From Lachnospiraceae bacterium UBA1760 (GTDB lineage Bacteria; Bacillota; Clostridia; Lachnospirales; Lachnospiraceae): 57,214 nt of DNA. Location: assembly GCA_002314775.1 (NCBI GenBank), contig DCHE01000059.1:7214-64427 (forward strand), read 5' to 3'. The position numbers were made by a program, and so were the translations under genes. Shown here one piece after another: positions 1 through 9,700 of the stretch. A model generated the notes under the pieces. The model was given only the letters and a program-made list of their open reading frames with translations. It searched no databases and was not told the DNA's origin. Position 1 is the stretch's first letter. Each line of letters starts with the position of its first letter.

Positions 1-1847
1 CCAAGTCTTATTCTTTGCTCTGCCACAGTTCCCTGCTTAACTATCTCCTCCTCTATGCAGAAGTGGTAGATAGAAGCCTTAAGCCTGTCCTTACCCTCTT
101 TAGTAAGAGCAGCATTTCTATCCATAATATGGGACTTAACTGCCTCTCCAAAGCTGCCAGCTCTTATAGCCTCCTCAAGCACGAAAACTTTTTCATATCT
201 TTCAGAAAGCTTTTCTATCATATCTACGTCAATAGGCTTGACAAATCTTGCATTTACAAGTGTTGTGGATAAGCCCTTCTCATCCTGAAGTCTGTTGCAT
301 ACATTATTGGCAATCTCAATCATATTGCCAACTGAGATAATTGCAATATCTCTTCCCTTGCTAAGTGTCTCACTTTTTCCAAACTTAATTGGATTTTTTA
401 CTGACTTAAAGCCAGTGTAGGCATCACCCTTCGAATACTTTATTGCAACCGGTCCATCAAGCGCAACCGCATATCTAAGCATACTTCTAAGCTCCACCTC
501 ATTCTTAGGTGCGAGAATGGTAAGTCCCGGCATCTCTCTCAGGTAGCTTGTATCATAGATTCCCTGGTGTGTCTCTCCGTCTGCGCCCACAAGTCCTGAC
601 CTGTCAATTGCGAATATGACATGCAAATTCTGCAGACACACATCATGAAGAATCTGATCATAGGCTCTCTGTAAAAATGACGAGTATATGGCGACCACCG
701 GAATAAATCCGCTCACAGCAAGTCCTGCTGCAAATGTAACCGCGTGCTGCTCAGCAATTCCAACATCGAAGGTTCTCTCCGGAAATGCCTTGTAGAACTT
801 CCTGATACCTGTACCATCCAGCATAGCTGCAGTTATTGCAGTTACCTTTGGGTTCTCCTCACCAATCTTTAGTAGCTCAGACACAAATACATCCGTGTTT
901 GACAGATATTTTTTAGGAAATTTATTCCTTCCCGTCTCCGTGTCAAAGGGTCCAACACCATGAAAATGCTCAGGGTATCTCTCGGCTAATCTGTAGCCCT
1001 TACCCTTTACGGTCTTTACATGAACAATGATCGGTCTCTTTCTCTCAAAGGCAAGCCTGAAGGTCTCTGCCATAACCTCCACGTTACTTCCATCAAGCGG
1101 ACCAACATAGGTAATTCCGAGTTCCTCGAAAAACATACCCGGCACAAAGAGACTCTTAATCGAATCCTTTGATTTCTTGATGGTTTTTGCCATCTTTATT
1201 CCAACGTCCGGTATGTTGAGAAGTGTATTCTCAACATTTGATTTTAAATCATTGTAGACGTGTCCAATTCTAAGCTTATTTAGAACAGTTGACATTCCGC
1301 CAACATTTTTTCCAATAGACATCTCGTTATCATTAAGCACAATAACAATGCCTGTTTTTAGCTGTGCAATCTGGTCAAGCGCCTCATAGGCCATACCGCC
1401 TGTAAGGGAACCATCTCCGATAACCGCACATATCTTCTCATCAGTCCCGAGCAAATCCCTTGCTGTTGCAAGTCCTAAGGCTGCTGAAATACTTGTTGAG
1501 CTGTGACCTGTGTTGAAGCAGTCACATGGACTCTCCTCTGTCTTGGGGAAGCCAGAAAGTCCGTCCTGCTTTCTTAAGGTACTCATCTCTTCCTTTCTTC
1601 CAGTGAGAATCTTATGAGTATACGCCTGATGACCAACATCAAATACAATCTTATCCTTTGGCATATCCATAGCAAGGTGCAGCGCCATTGTAAGCTCCAC
1701 CGAGCCAAGATTAGAGGCAAGATGACCTCCATTTTCGCCCACGCTCTCAATGATAAGCTCTCTTATCTCTTCAGCGAGATTGTCCATGTCGCGCATCGAA
1801 ATATTCTTTATATCATTTTCCTTTTTTATGTTTTCAAGTATACTCAT
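1..1847 (-). CDS. dxs: 1-deoxy-D-xylulose-5-phosphate synthase, 3' end cut by window
   Basis: This is the first enzyme of the DXP isoprenoid pathway. It condenses pyruvate and glyceraldehyde 3-phosphate using thiamine diphosphate. The frame is open from the ATG at 1847 to the window edge, 615 codons, so only the last few residues of the usual roughly 620 are missing. The N-terminus contains GGHLASNLGSVELT, the typical DXS start with its active-site His. Further in is the thiamine-binding GDGSLTGGMAYEALD stretch (around 1370-1420), followed by the asparagine of the NDNEMSIG segment. The start is preceded by only a weak AGGT ribosome site. It lies 33 bp downstream of ispA and is probably the last visible gene of the asp23-nusB-xse-ispA-dxs operon. 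Identity is very likely. The C-terminus cannot be seen. Confidence 0.95.
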   Translation of the reverse strand, partial: MSILENIKKENDIKNISMRDMDNLAEEIRELIIESVGENGGHLASNLGSVELTMALHLAMDMPKDKIVFDVGHQAYTHKILTGRKEEMSTLRKQDGLSGFPKTEESPCDCFNTGHSSTSISAALGLATARDLLGTDEKICAVIGDGSLTGGMAYEALDQIAQLKTGIVIVLNDNEMSIGKNVGGMSTVLNKLRIGHVYNDLKSNVENTLLNIPDVGIKMAKTIKKSKDSIKSLFVPGMFFEELGITYVGPLDGSNVEVMAETFRLAFERKRPIIVHVKTVKGKGYRLAERYPEHFHGVGPFDTETGRNKFPKKYLSNTDVFVSELLKIGEENPKVTAITAAMLDGTGIRKFYKAFPERTFDVGIAEQHAVTFAAGLAVSGFIPVVAIYSSFLQRAYDQILHDVCLQNLHVIFAIDRSGLVGADGETHQGIYDTSYLREMPGLTILAPKNEVELRSMLRYAVALDGPVAIKYSKGDAYTGFKSVKNPIKFGKSETLSKGRDIAIISVGNMIEIANNVCNRLQDEKGLSTTLVNARFVKPIDVDMIEKLSERYEKVFVLEEAIRAGSFGEAVKSHIMDRNAALTKEGKDRLKASIYHFCIEEEIVKQGTVAEQRIRL

Positions 1848-1880
1848 AGCTTTATACCTAATTTATAGTGAGGCCTTTAC

Positions 1881-2864
1881 CTACCTGTCTCTGTCAATAA
1901 GTGACATAAGAAGCTCTCTAAGTGTGTTTGAATAGATGTTGCCATCCCTGAACACACTGTCAAGAAGCCCGACCGCCTCTACTGTTTTATCCTTTACATA
2001 ATCCCTTGCTGCCTCTAGTCCATATATGGTAGCGTAGGTGTATTTTTCATTTTTCTCGTCGGAGCCAACTGGCTTTCCAAGAGTTTCGCTGGTGCTGACA
2101 ATATCCAGAATATCATCCTGAACCTGAAAGCTGAGCCCGACATTTGATGCGATATTCCTGATTTTCTCAACATCCTCATCAGATGCTCCTGCAAGAATTG
2201 CTCCTGTCATCATCGATGCCTCAATAAGAGCCGCTGTTTTATTCTCATAGATGTACAAAAGCTCCTCAGGACTAATGCTTTTTCCAGTCAGGAATACATC
2301 TCTGACCTGTCCTCCGGCCATTCCATTTATTCCGGCCTTCTGCATAAGTAAAAGAAGTGCCCTCTCACACGAAACACTGCCTGGTTCAATAAGAAATGAC
2401 TTGGCAGCAGTTTCAAAGCCCAGATTAAGCAGGCTGTCACCTGCAAGTATAGCCATATCCTCGCCGTAAACCACATGGCAGGTTTTTCTTCCACGTCTCA
2501 GATCATCATTGTCAAGAGCCGGAAGATCATCATGGATAAGTGAGTAAGTGTGTATCATCTCAATCGCAGCCATAAATGGAAGCACTGTATCCTTATCTCC
2601 TCCAAAAGCTTTATAAGTAAGATAAATAAGTATCGGTCTTAACCTTTTTCCACCTGCACTTATCGAGTAATGCATAGCAGATGTAACCGGCTCATTGTAC
2701 TCACCAAGCTTCGGCATGTATTCCATTATTATCTTTTCGGTTTCTTTTTTTAAAAGCTTCATATCCAAAAGCTTCTTATCCAAAAGCTTTATATCAAGAG
2801 ACTCATTTGCCAAGTCAGCTGCGTTACCACTTAAAAGTCTCTCGTTAAATTCTTTTTCGTTCAT
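1881..2864 (-). CDS. ispA: Polyprenyl (farnesyl/geranyl) diphosphate synthase
   Basis: This is a short-chain trans-prenyl transferase that extends dimethylallyl diphosphate with isopentenyl diphosphate and supplies undecaprenyl synthesis. The protein has 327 residues, slightly long for the family because of an extra N-terminal segment. The first aspartate-rich motif is visible as DDLPALDNDDLRRG and the second as QVQDDILD, with the family GGKRLRP near residue 72. Residues about 23-37 are a threefold five-residue repeat (LDIKL, LDKKL, LDMKL) encoded by a 15-bp tandem repeat. It lies between xseB (15 bp) and dxs, as is usual in Clostridia. Product chain length cannot be told from sequence; C15 is the usual assignment. 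Confidence 0.93.
   Translation of the reverse strand: MNEKEFNERLLSGNAADLANESLDIKLLDKKLLDMKLLKKETEKIIMEYMPKLGEYNEPVTSAMHYSISAGGKRLRPILIYLTYKAFGGDKDTVLPFMAAIEMIHTYSLIHDDLPALDNDDLRRGRKTCHVVYGEDMAILAGDSLLNLGFETAAKSFLIEPGSVSCERALLLLMQKAGINGMAGGQVRDVFLTGKSISPEELLYIYENKTAALIEASMMTGAILAGASDEDVEKIRNIASNVGLSFQVQDDILDIVSTSETLGKPVGSDEKNEKYTYATIYGLEAARDYVKDKTVEAVGLLDSVFRDGNIYSNTLRELLMSLIDRDR
2752..2796 (-). repeat. 15-bp tandem repeat, three copies, inside ispA
   Basis: Three consecutive 15-base units start at 2752, 2767 and 2782 on the plus strand. Each begins AAAAGCTT, and they differ at only a few positions. Because the unit is a multiple of three they stay in frame and encode LDxKL three times near the ispA N-terminus. 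The copies lie outside the catalytic core. Confidence 0.85.
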
Positions 2865-2879
2865 AAAAATACCCAGTCC

Positions 2880-3101
2880 TTATTCCTGTTCACTAAGAAC
2901 CTTAATCTCCTTCTCAACGCCCTCTAGGCTCTGCTTAATCTTATCAGCAAGAAGGACTCCCTCCTTATATAATTCCATTGAGTCCTTTAAGCTTGTGCGA
3001 GGATCCTCAAGCGCCTTGTTGATTTCCTCAAGCTGTCTTATTGCTTCCTCAACGCTTATCTCTTCATCTGCTTCACTACTGTTCTTAATCTCTTCAGCCA
3101 T
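2880..3101 (-). CDS. xseB: Exodeoxyribonuclease VII small subunit
   Basis: This is the small subunit of exonuclease VII, which degrades single-stranded DNA together with XseA. The protein is 73 residues, the normal size. It contains the helical hairpin typical of the family: SVEEAIRQLEEINKALED, then a SLKDSMELYKEG segment. The N-terminal 20 residues are acidic and probably disordered. A good Shine-Dalgarno site (GGAGG) precedes the ATG at 3101. It lies 15 bp downstream of xseA and 15 bp upstream of ispA, so the three genes are surely co-transcribed. Confidence 0.92.
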   Translation of the reverse strand: MAEEIKNSSEADEEISVEEAIRQLEEINKALEDPRTSLKDSMELYKEGVLLADKIKQSLEGVEKEIKVLSEQE

Positions 3102-3116
3102 ATTCCCTCCGAATTA

Positions 3117-4307
3117 CTATTTAACCGTCACATCAATGTTTCCATCATGAAGATATATGGTCAATTCATCATCCCTTGCCACATCCTTCTTCGATAATAC
3201 TGGTTCCCCATTTTTGGAAATGTATCCAAATCCATTTATTAGCTTAGCTGTAGGTGAAAGGCCATTAAGCCTTGCAAGCCCAAGCTCAAGCCTGTGCCTT
3301 CTGTCTTCATACTTCTTTAAAATTGCATTCTCCATAGAGGTGTAAAGCTTCGCCAGATATTCCTGACTCTGCATAACCTTCATGTAAGGATTCTTCTTAT
3401 CAATTGAAGCCTTCAGCCTCTCATACATCATATTGTAGGCATTCACCCTGGTTTTTATTGAATAAGTGAGAGAAGCCATCTCCTGCTCCACACTCCTTAT
3501 AGCCTTCATAACATCAGGTATTGCAAGCTCACAGGCAGCAGACGGTGTAGGTGCTCTAAGGTCAGATACATAGTCAGCAATTGTGTTGTCCACCTCATGT
3601 CCTGTTCCGGAAATAATCGGTGTTTTCGCCGCAAATATAGCTCTCGCCAAGGCTTCATCATTGAAGGCCCACAAATCCTCTATTGTTCCTCCGCCTCTTC
3701 CGATAATGATCGTATCTACGCCCATGGCATCTAAGGTCTCAATACCCTTTATGATGGTCGCAGCCGCTCCCTCTCCCTGTACCTTGGCAGGGTAAAGAAT
3801 AAGCTGAACATACGGATTTCTTCTCTTTTGAATATTGATAATATCCTGGATTGCAGCTCCTGTTTTGGCAGTTACTACGCCAACTGTCTTTGGGTACTTC
3901 GGAATAGGCTTTTTATACTCAAAATCAAAAAGTCCTTCATTATAAAGCTTCTCCTTAAGCTTTTCATACATAACGAAAAGCTGGCCGGTTCCGCCGGAAT
4001 TTATTATCTCTCTTGCATAAAGCTGGTACTTGCCATCCCTTGGAAATACATCAATTCTTCCCTTTACGACAACCTCCATACCATCCTTAAGTCTCTCCTT
4101 CAGACCTCTTTTAACATCAGTTTTGAACATAACTGAAGACATGGAACCCGTCTCATCCTTCAAGGAAAAATAGATGTGTCCCATGCTATGATATTTGCAA
4201 TTTGATATCTCGCCCTTAATGCATATATTCTTCAGTAAATAGTCATTTGCGAGGATATTTTTTATATAGTTATTGACTTCTCCTACGGAGTAAATCTTTT
4301 GATTCAT
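3117..4307 (-). CDS. xseA: Exodeoxyribonuclease VII large subunit
   Basis: This is the catalytic subunit of exonuclease VII. The 396-residue protein starts with an OB-fold nucleic-acid-binding domain (KGEISNCKYHSMGHIYFSLKDE, residues about 25-45). The conserved catalytic domain follows, with the GVVTAKTGAAIQDI, IIGRGGGTIEDLWAFNDE and SGTGHEVDNTIADYVSDLRAPTPSAA-type segments, then a coiled-coil helical region and a short C-terminal tail. The length is normal for Clostridia. The ATG at 4307 has a GGAG site nine bases upstream. It sits between nusB and xseB. Confidence 0.95.
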   Translation of the reverse strand: MNQKIYSVGEVNNYIKNILANDYLLKNICIKGEISNCKYHSMGHIYFSLKDETGSMSSVMFKTDVKRGLKERLKDGMEVVVKGRIDVFPRDGKYQLYAREIINSGGTGQLFVMYEKLKEKLYNEGLFDFEYKKPIPKYPKTVGVVTAKTGAAIQDIINIQKRRNPYVQLILYPAKVQGEGAAATIIKGIETLDAMGVDTIIIGRGGGTIEDLWAFNDEALARAIFAAKTPIISGTGHEVDNTIADYVSDLRAPTPSAACELAIPDVMKAIRSVEQEMASLTYSIKTRVNAYNMMYERLKASIDKKNPYMKVMQSQEYLAKLYTSMENAILKKYEDRRHRLELGLARLNGLSPTAKLINGFGYISKNGEPVLSKKDVARDDELTIYLHDGNIDVTVK

Positions 4308-4325
4308 CTATAATACTCCAAAAGA

Positions 4326-4751
4326 CTAAGAACAAAATCTTGCAAGAACACCATTGATAAATGCTGGTGCCTCCTGATTACAGTACTCCTTTGCAAGATT
4401 AACTGCTTCATTTACAGCCACCTTGTCCGGAATGTCATCATCATATCTTATCTCAAAAAGAGCAAGTCTGAGAATTGCAAGCTCTGCCTTTCCAAGTCTT
4501 TTTATTGTCCATCCCTCAGATGCCTCGCTAAGCTTATCGTCTATGGTTCCAAGCTTTTCCACGATATTCTTAACCTTAAAAACAATGTATTCTCTATCCT
4601 TTTCAGAAACCTCAATAGCCTTTGCATCCTCAGAGTCCTTGGCAAGGTCCTCAAAAAAGAGCTCGATCTGCTCATCCATCTCATCTACGTCGATGAACTC
4701 AACTCTGAATAAAAGCTTAAAAATACAGTCTCTAAGACTTCTTCTTGTCAT
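4326..4751 (-). CDS. nusB: Transcription antitermination factor NusB
   Basis: NusB binds NusE (ribosomal protein S10) and boxA RNA in rRNA antitermination complexes. The 141-residue all-helical protein begins MTRRSLRDCIFKLLFRVEF. It ends with the family signature around DKVAVNEAVNLAKEYCNQEAPAFINGVL, read as the usual NEAVELAK...FVNGVL pattern. It has an AGGAGAA ribosome site and lies three bases downstream of the Asp23-family gene, so the two are co-translated. It is placed in the standard asp23-nusB-xseA order. Confidence 0.94.
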   Translation of the reverse strand: MTRRSLRDCIFKLLFRVEFIDVDEMDEQIELFFEDLAKDSEDAKAIEVSEKDREYIVFKVKNIVEKLGTIDDKLSEASEGWTIKRLGKAELAILRLALFEIRYDDDIPDKVAVNEAVNLAKEYCNQEAPAFINGVLARFCS

Positions 4752-4754
4752 AAA

Positions 4755-5138
4755 TTATTCTCCTAAGTCAATTCCTGATACTTTAACATTTACAGTCTTT
4801 ACTGTAAGTCCTGTCATATTGAGAAGAGCCTGCTTAACTCTCTCCTGAACAGCCTTTGAAACCTCAACAACGTTGAAGCCAAACTTGACAACAATGCTGA
4901 TATCCATATTGATGGTCTGCTCCTCCATGGTAACCTTGATAACCTTTGCAAGGTTTCTCTTACCGAGCTTTGCAACCATCTCATTTGGAATATTGCCTGC
5001 AAGCATAGATACACCATCAACCTCTGTTACTGCAAGTGCAGCTATTGATGAAACTACGTCATCTGCAATCTGGATAACGCCTGTGCATCCTTCCTCTGCT
5101 ACTTCTATCTTTTCATTCATCTCTTTATTCTCGCTCAT
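4755..5138 (-). CDS. Asp23/Gls24 family envelope stress protein
   Basis: This is a small alkaline-shock-type protein of the Asp23/Gls24 family, whose members in other Firmicutes sit near the membrane and affect envelope homeostasis. The family core is visible as GCTGVIQIADDVVSSIAALAVTEVDGV, then GNIPNEMV, and a C-terminal VQERVKQALLNMTGL segment. I start it at the ATG at 5138 (127 residues) because AAGGAGGA lies just upstream. A longer reading from 5162 lacks such a site. It is the first gene after the promoter at 5182-5210 and precedes nusB, as in many Lachnospiraceae and bacilli. The exact role is unknown. Confidence 0.9.
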   Translation of the reverse strand: MSENKEMNEKIEVAEEGCTGVIQIADDVVSSIAALAVTEVDGVSMLAGNIPNEMVAKLGKRNLAKVIKVTMEEQTINMDISIVVKFGFNVVEVSKAVQERVKQALLNMTGLTVKTVNVKVSGIDLGE

Positions 5139-5181
5139 TACAGTCCTCCTTGTATTATTCATACATGTACAGTTTGTCTAC

Positions 5182-5210
5182 ATTTTACACTACTTTTATC
5201 ATTTAAACAA
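5182..5210 (-). promoter_or_regulatory. Sigma-A-type promoter for the asp23-nusB-xse-ispA-dxs operon
   Basis: On the minus strand a TTGTTT -35 box (5205-5210) is followed after exactly 17 bases by TAAAAT (5182-5187). The start site would lie about 35-40 bases before the asp23 ATG. It begins right where the terminator of the upstream flippase gene ends, which is why I think the flippase is a separate transcript. Confidence 0.65.
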
Positions 5211-5233
5211 GAAGGAAACTACCTTTTTCCTTC
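5205..5233 (-). terminator. Intrinsic terminator at the end of the flippase gene
   Basis: An 8-bp perfect stem, GAAGGAAA (minus strand) with its complement TTTCCTTC, encloses a seven-base loop that contains the TAG stop of the flippase gene. On the minus strand it is followed by TTGTTT. The U tract is short and overlaps the next -35 box. Confidence 0.55.
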
Positions 5234-6496
5234 CCTTGCTATATAAAACACTATAAATATCAAAAATATCAGCACTCCCACCGCCATAGTTGCAGTATAT
5301 ACAACTGATGCTCCCATAACTCCGTGGTTAATAACAGCCGACTTTGAAAGTATCCTTGCCAAAACAGAGGTCGCAAGATAGCCGTAAATAACTGCTGCCT
5401 GCCTTCTCATAATTGTGAGGAGAGTCACAAAAAGCACTCCTATTGCATAGCCTGTTCCGCCAAGTAAAAGCACCATAAGCTCCCACTTGTAAGCACTCAA
5501 ATCAGTGGCATAAAGAATAGATAGTATTGGAATTCCTAGCACATAGGCTCCTGCAAGTATAATAACCGTTATTCCAAGAATCACAAATAGCTGTTTAAGT
5601 GACGCCCTGATAAAGCCTCTTATATCCCTATCCTTCCACATAACTGATATCCTTCCAATTATTGGCTGGAAGATAAATCCTGAAAGTAATGCCACCACAA
5701 AAACTGGCATAAATATAAAGTTGTAGCAGGCCTGAGCTGCCTCATCCATATATGCATCAATTGCGTATTTCTCTACATTATCAATGTAGAGCGCAAGAAA
5801 TGCTCCCGCAAAAAGTGGAAATGTCGAAACAAGAAGCCTTGCGACTTTTTTCACCGAAACGCACTTTATAAAGCAGGTATCTCCGATTTTTCTGTATGTT
5901 ATAACAAGAAAATAAATGCTCACACAAACCGATGCTGCGAGTGAAATTGAAAATGCAACTATCATATCTCTTCCTGGGAAAAGTGCAATTGTCATAAGAA
6001 TAATAGTGAAGGTAAGACGAATAGTCATCATCCTGCCACCCACATCAAGTCTGCCCTTTTGCTGATAAAATCCCGCATATACATCCTCAAAGGCGTCAAT
6101 TACTCTAAGAAGGCAATACAATACCACTACCCAGAACTTCTCATCTGAGTAGCCCATAACATATATTCCGTAAATACCATAAAGAACGCTGGCCACAATC
6201 ATTGCTGCTGAGGTAAAAATTCTGGACCATAAATACTCAAAAAATGTATACTGTTCCCTCACATCAGAAACCTGATAATTCCTCATGCCATACCTTCCAA
6301 TCGCATACATAAGAGAGGCATTGGCATTTGCAATTGAGAACACTCCTGCTGCCTCTAGGCCGCACATTCTCTTTATAATCATGAGTAGTACTACGGACTG
6401 TACTGCAAGGAGCATTCCGTAGCTTGCATTCCACAGCATACCATTTTTCTCTATTTTCTTCGCATCCTCTGTGCTTCCAAATAATAGCTTTTCCAA
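5219..6496 (-). CDS. Wzx-like polysaccharide/lipid-linked oligosaccharide flippase
   Basis: This is a membrane protein of the MATE/PST superfamily that probably flips undecaprenyl-linked saccharides across the membrane. The 425 residues form about 12 hydrophobic segments with short loops. The N-terminal part (MLWNASYGMLLAVQSVVLL...GVFSIANANASLMYAIGRYG) is characteristic of the polysaccharide-export flippases. The start is a TTG at 6496, supported by AGGAGG seven bases upstream. The gene is divergent from the YfhO-type gene, ends in its own terminator and is not linked to a visible glycosyltransferase operon. Its substrate is therefore unknown. Partnership with the YfhO protein is inference from position only. 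Confidence 0.8.
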   Translation of the reverse strand: MEKLLFGSTEDAKKIEKNGMLWNASYGMLLAVQSVVLLMIIKRMCGLEAAGVFSIANANASLMYAIGRYGMRNYQVSDVREQYTFFEYLWSRIFTSAAMIVASVLYGIYGIYVMGYSDEKFWVVVLYCLLRVIDAFEDVYAGFYQQKGRLDVGGRMMTIRLTFTIILMTIALFPGRDMIVAFSISLAASVCVSIYFLVITYRKIGDTCFIKCVSVKKVARLLVSTFPLFAGAFLALYIDNVEKYAIDAYMDEAAQACYNFIFMPVFVVALLSGFIFQPIIGRISVMWKDRDIRGFIRASLKQLFVILGITVIILAGAYVLGIPILSILYATDLSAYKWELMVLLLGGTGYAIGVLFVTLLTIMRRQAAVIYGYLATSVLARILSKSAVINHGVMGASVVYTATMAVGVLIFLIFIVFYIAREGKR

Positions 6497-6536
6497 GTTA
6501 ATCCTCCTAAATAGGGTCTAAAAATCTTAACCTTTT

Positions 6537-6555
6537 ATAAGTATATCATACTTAT
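6537..6555. promoter_or_regulatory. 19-bp perfect inverted repeat in a divergent promoter region
   Basis: ATAAGTAT and ATACTTAT flank a three-base ATC centre, an 8+3+8 dyad located 41 bp before the flippase start and about 60 bp before the -10 box of the yfhO-type gene. It could be a repressor or activator site controlling both genes. AT-rich palindromes also occur by chance. Confidence 0.4.
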
Positions 6556-6610
6556 TTATAGTTTTCAGTAATATTATACGAATTGTAGTGCATTTCACCC
6601 TTAAAAATGA

Positions 6611-6616
6611 TATAAT
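6611..6616 (+). promoter_or_regulatory. -10 box (TATAAT) for the YfhO-type gene
   Basis: A perfect TATAAT lies 85 bp before the preferred start codon. No good -35 box is present at the right distance (the best is TGCATT with a 16-base spacer), so activation may be needed. The predicted leader contains a perfect 9-bp hairpin at 6636-6658 (TAGGAAATG, loop TTATT, CATTTCCTA), just before the ribosome-binding site. Confidence 0.45.
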
Positions 6617-6700
6617 TTATAAGTTGCATTATAAATAGGAAATGTTATTCATTTCCTAAATCAATGCAATTGCAATTTCTATGTATTTTTGGAGGAAACA

Positions 6701-9700
6701 ATGAAGAAGAAACAGAAACTATTTATCTACCTTGCTGCCTTTATTCTTCCGGCTGTCATTGCCTTAATTGGCTTAATCAGCGGAGGCTTTGCACCCTTTG
6801 GCAACAAGGACGTACTGACAAGTGGTGGAATGGAGAGCTACATTCCATATTTCAACGAGCTCTATGACAGAGTTCATAATGGTACCTTCCTGGCCTTTAA
6901 TGAGACAAATGGACAGGGCTACGATTTTACGACTATTTTTACGTACTATCTTTCTGACCCATTAAATCTTATTATACTGCTCTTCCCTAAGGCAAGCATG
7001 CTATCGGTATTAAATATTCTTTACATGTTAAAGCTTGGTCTTGCCGGACTTTTATTCTCAGTATTTCTCTGCCACAGACACGAGAGAGAGCTCAAAAAGT
7101 GCGCGGAGAATGCTCTTCTTAGAAAGGATGAAATTGATGCCTTAGAAGAAAAGCGTCTTGCTAAAAAGGCTAAGCGCGAGGAGAAAAAGAAGAAAGCAAA
7201 AAAGGATATCAAGCTTGGTGGAAGCGAAAATCCATCCGGAAAAATCGGCAGCTTTTTCGTATCTCCAGTTCTTCCAATAATTGCTTTTTCGGTTTGTTAT
7301 GCACTCTCTGGCTACATGGTTTCCCAGGGCTTTGATATAACACACCTTTCTTCAGTTTGCCTTTTTCCAATAATAATCATGGGTATTGATAAACTCATTG
7401 AAGAGTCTAACTGGAGACTTTACACTATTTCTGTTGCAATTTCCTTCTTCACAAGCTTTTATATGGCTTTCCTCATTTCTATATTTACATTTGTTTATTT
7501 TATTCTTCAGAATTACACATCTGGAAAGCACTTTATCAAGTCCTTCGTACTGAAGCTTCTCAGTGATATTCTTGCTGTGGGACTTGGATCATTTATCATC
7601 ATAAACTGCTTAAAGAGTACAATAATAAATGACAACCTCAGTATCAAATTTCCATACCCTGAATTTGTCACTTCATTCTTTGATGTGATAAAGATGCAGA
7701 CCACAAAGGTTAAATCTTCTATTATCTACCCTGCTGCTGACGGAATTGATATCTATGCAGGCATCATCGTTCTCTTCCTTGTATTTGTTTACATCCTGAA
7801 CAAAAACCTTGCACTTAAGGAGAGAATCAAAAACGCAGCTCTCATACTTATTCTTTTCGCAAGCACCTACATCGTTACACCGAACTATATCTTTAACGGT
7901 CTTCTCATGTCCGAAGACAATAAGACCTGCTTCGGTTTTATATTCGTGTTTGTAATGCTTACTGTTTCCTACAGTGCATTTATTAATATCACACATTCGA
8001 CCTCAAGGCAGCTTGTTATTTCTGCAATAATTGCTGCTCTCCTTGTTGTATCATCACTCATCATGTCAAATGATTACGACACTATGAGTCCTTTCCTTCT
8101 TTCACTTGAGTTTATATTTGTGTACTTTATTATCACAATTGTCTGGAAGAATGAAAGTATGAGTTTCTGGCTTATGAAATCAATAGTTTCAGTAATTATG
8201 ATTGCTGAGATTGCAATGTCATTTTCAGCCAACATCAAGGAAATCGGATTAAATACCTACAGCTACAAGGCAACAGATACCTACAAGTATGAGGCTGCAA
8301 GGTCTTATATTCAGGGGTTTGATCCAGGGGCTAAGGTTCTTACTCATGAGTATAATGAGACAAGCCACACACCTGTCTCAGACTCACTCCTTGGATACAA
8401 ATATGTTCTAATCTTAGATGGTATTAACGATCTTCCGCTTGAGTATACTAAGGTTGACAGCTTTATGGACGTGGATATCTATGAGAACCCATATGTAACC
8501 TCCGGCTATTTCTATGTTAATGATAAGATTGAGAACTGGAGCTACAATGAGTCTTATCCACTTACCTCTACTAATCTTTTATTTGAGGAAGTCCTTGGAT
8601 TTAAAAAGCCATTTGTTATCTCTACAGGTGCATTTTCTTATGATAAAGCTTATTTAATTAGTCCATCTAATCCTAATAAGTATTTGGATAATGCCTATGT
8701 ATTCTATTTTAAACCTGATCTCTATGGCGATTTCTATGGATATGTTATGCACACAATACATTTTGGCAATATTACTCCAGAAGATTCAATCGCACAGAGG
8801 CATCTATTCACTAAAAGAGAAAGGTTGACTGGATCTCTTGATTTTGAATTTGGTGTATTCGATTTAGATGCCTTTGAAAATGGTATGTCTGCGCTTAAAA
8901 CCATTACACCTTCAAAGAGTGGAAATCTTTACACTATGTCATTTGCGGCTGATGAGGATGGATATATATTTGTTTCTAAACAATACAGTAATTCCTGGGT
9001 AATAAAGAATAATGGAAGCACTGCAAAAACCATATCAATAAGTGATAAGTATATTGGAATTCCTGTAACCAAGGGACAGAATGACATCGAATTTATGTAC
9101 TTCCCTACATTCCTTTATATTGGTTTAGTATTCACAATATTAGCAATTGTTGTATTCGTACTACTATCTATTAAGGCAACTGCAAAAGCTCGTTCATTAA
9201 TTAATAATAAGCTTTCATCAAATAAGCTAAGTACTTTATTTGCGAATTTTGCAATATCAAATTACGTTTACATTATGACTTTCATCATCAGCTTCTCTGT
9301 ATTCGTTTTTTGTATGATGTTAAAAAGCTGTATTCCATTTGGAAATGATACCGCAGTAACCTCTGATGGCTTTGCTCAGTCTATGCCACTGCTCTATCAT
9401 CTATATTCAGGTATTAAATCATTTTCATTATCATCCTTTAATACCAATGTCGGAATACTAACAAATGACTTTACTGTAAATCTAGCAACGCTATTGAATC
9501 CTATTTGTGATATTTACCTGCTATTTCCAACTTCTCTTGCAAACCTTGCCTTTGTTGTTGTTTTTGGAATTGGATTTTCGGTAACAGGATTACCTCTTAT
9601 CTTTTACCTTACTCACAGACCAAATCAAAAGTCATTTGACAAGAGTAATAAGATACTTATCGCACTTGGAATCAGCTACAGCCTATGCACCTTTGCAACA

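Noticed and set aside
2695..3150. Plus-strand frame of 151 codons opposite ispA and xseB
   Set aside because: It is antisense to two clear genes, rich in Ser and Phe as expected from a complement frame, and has no ribosome site.
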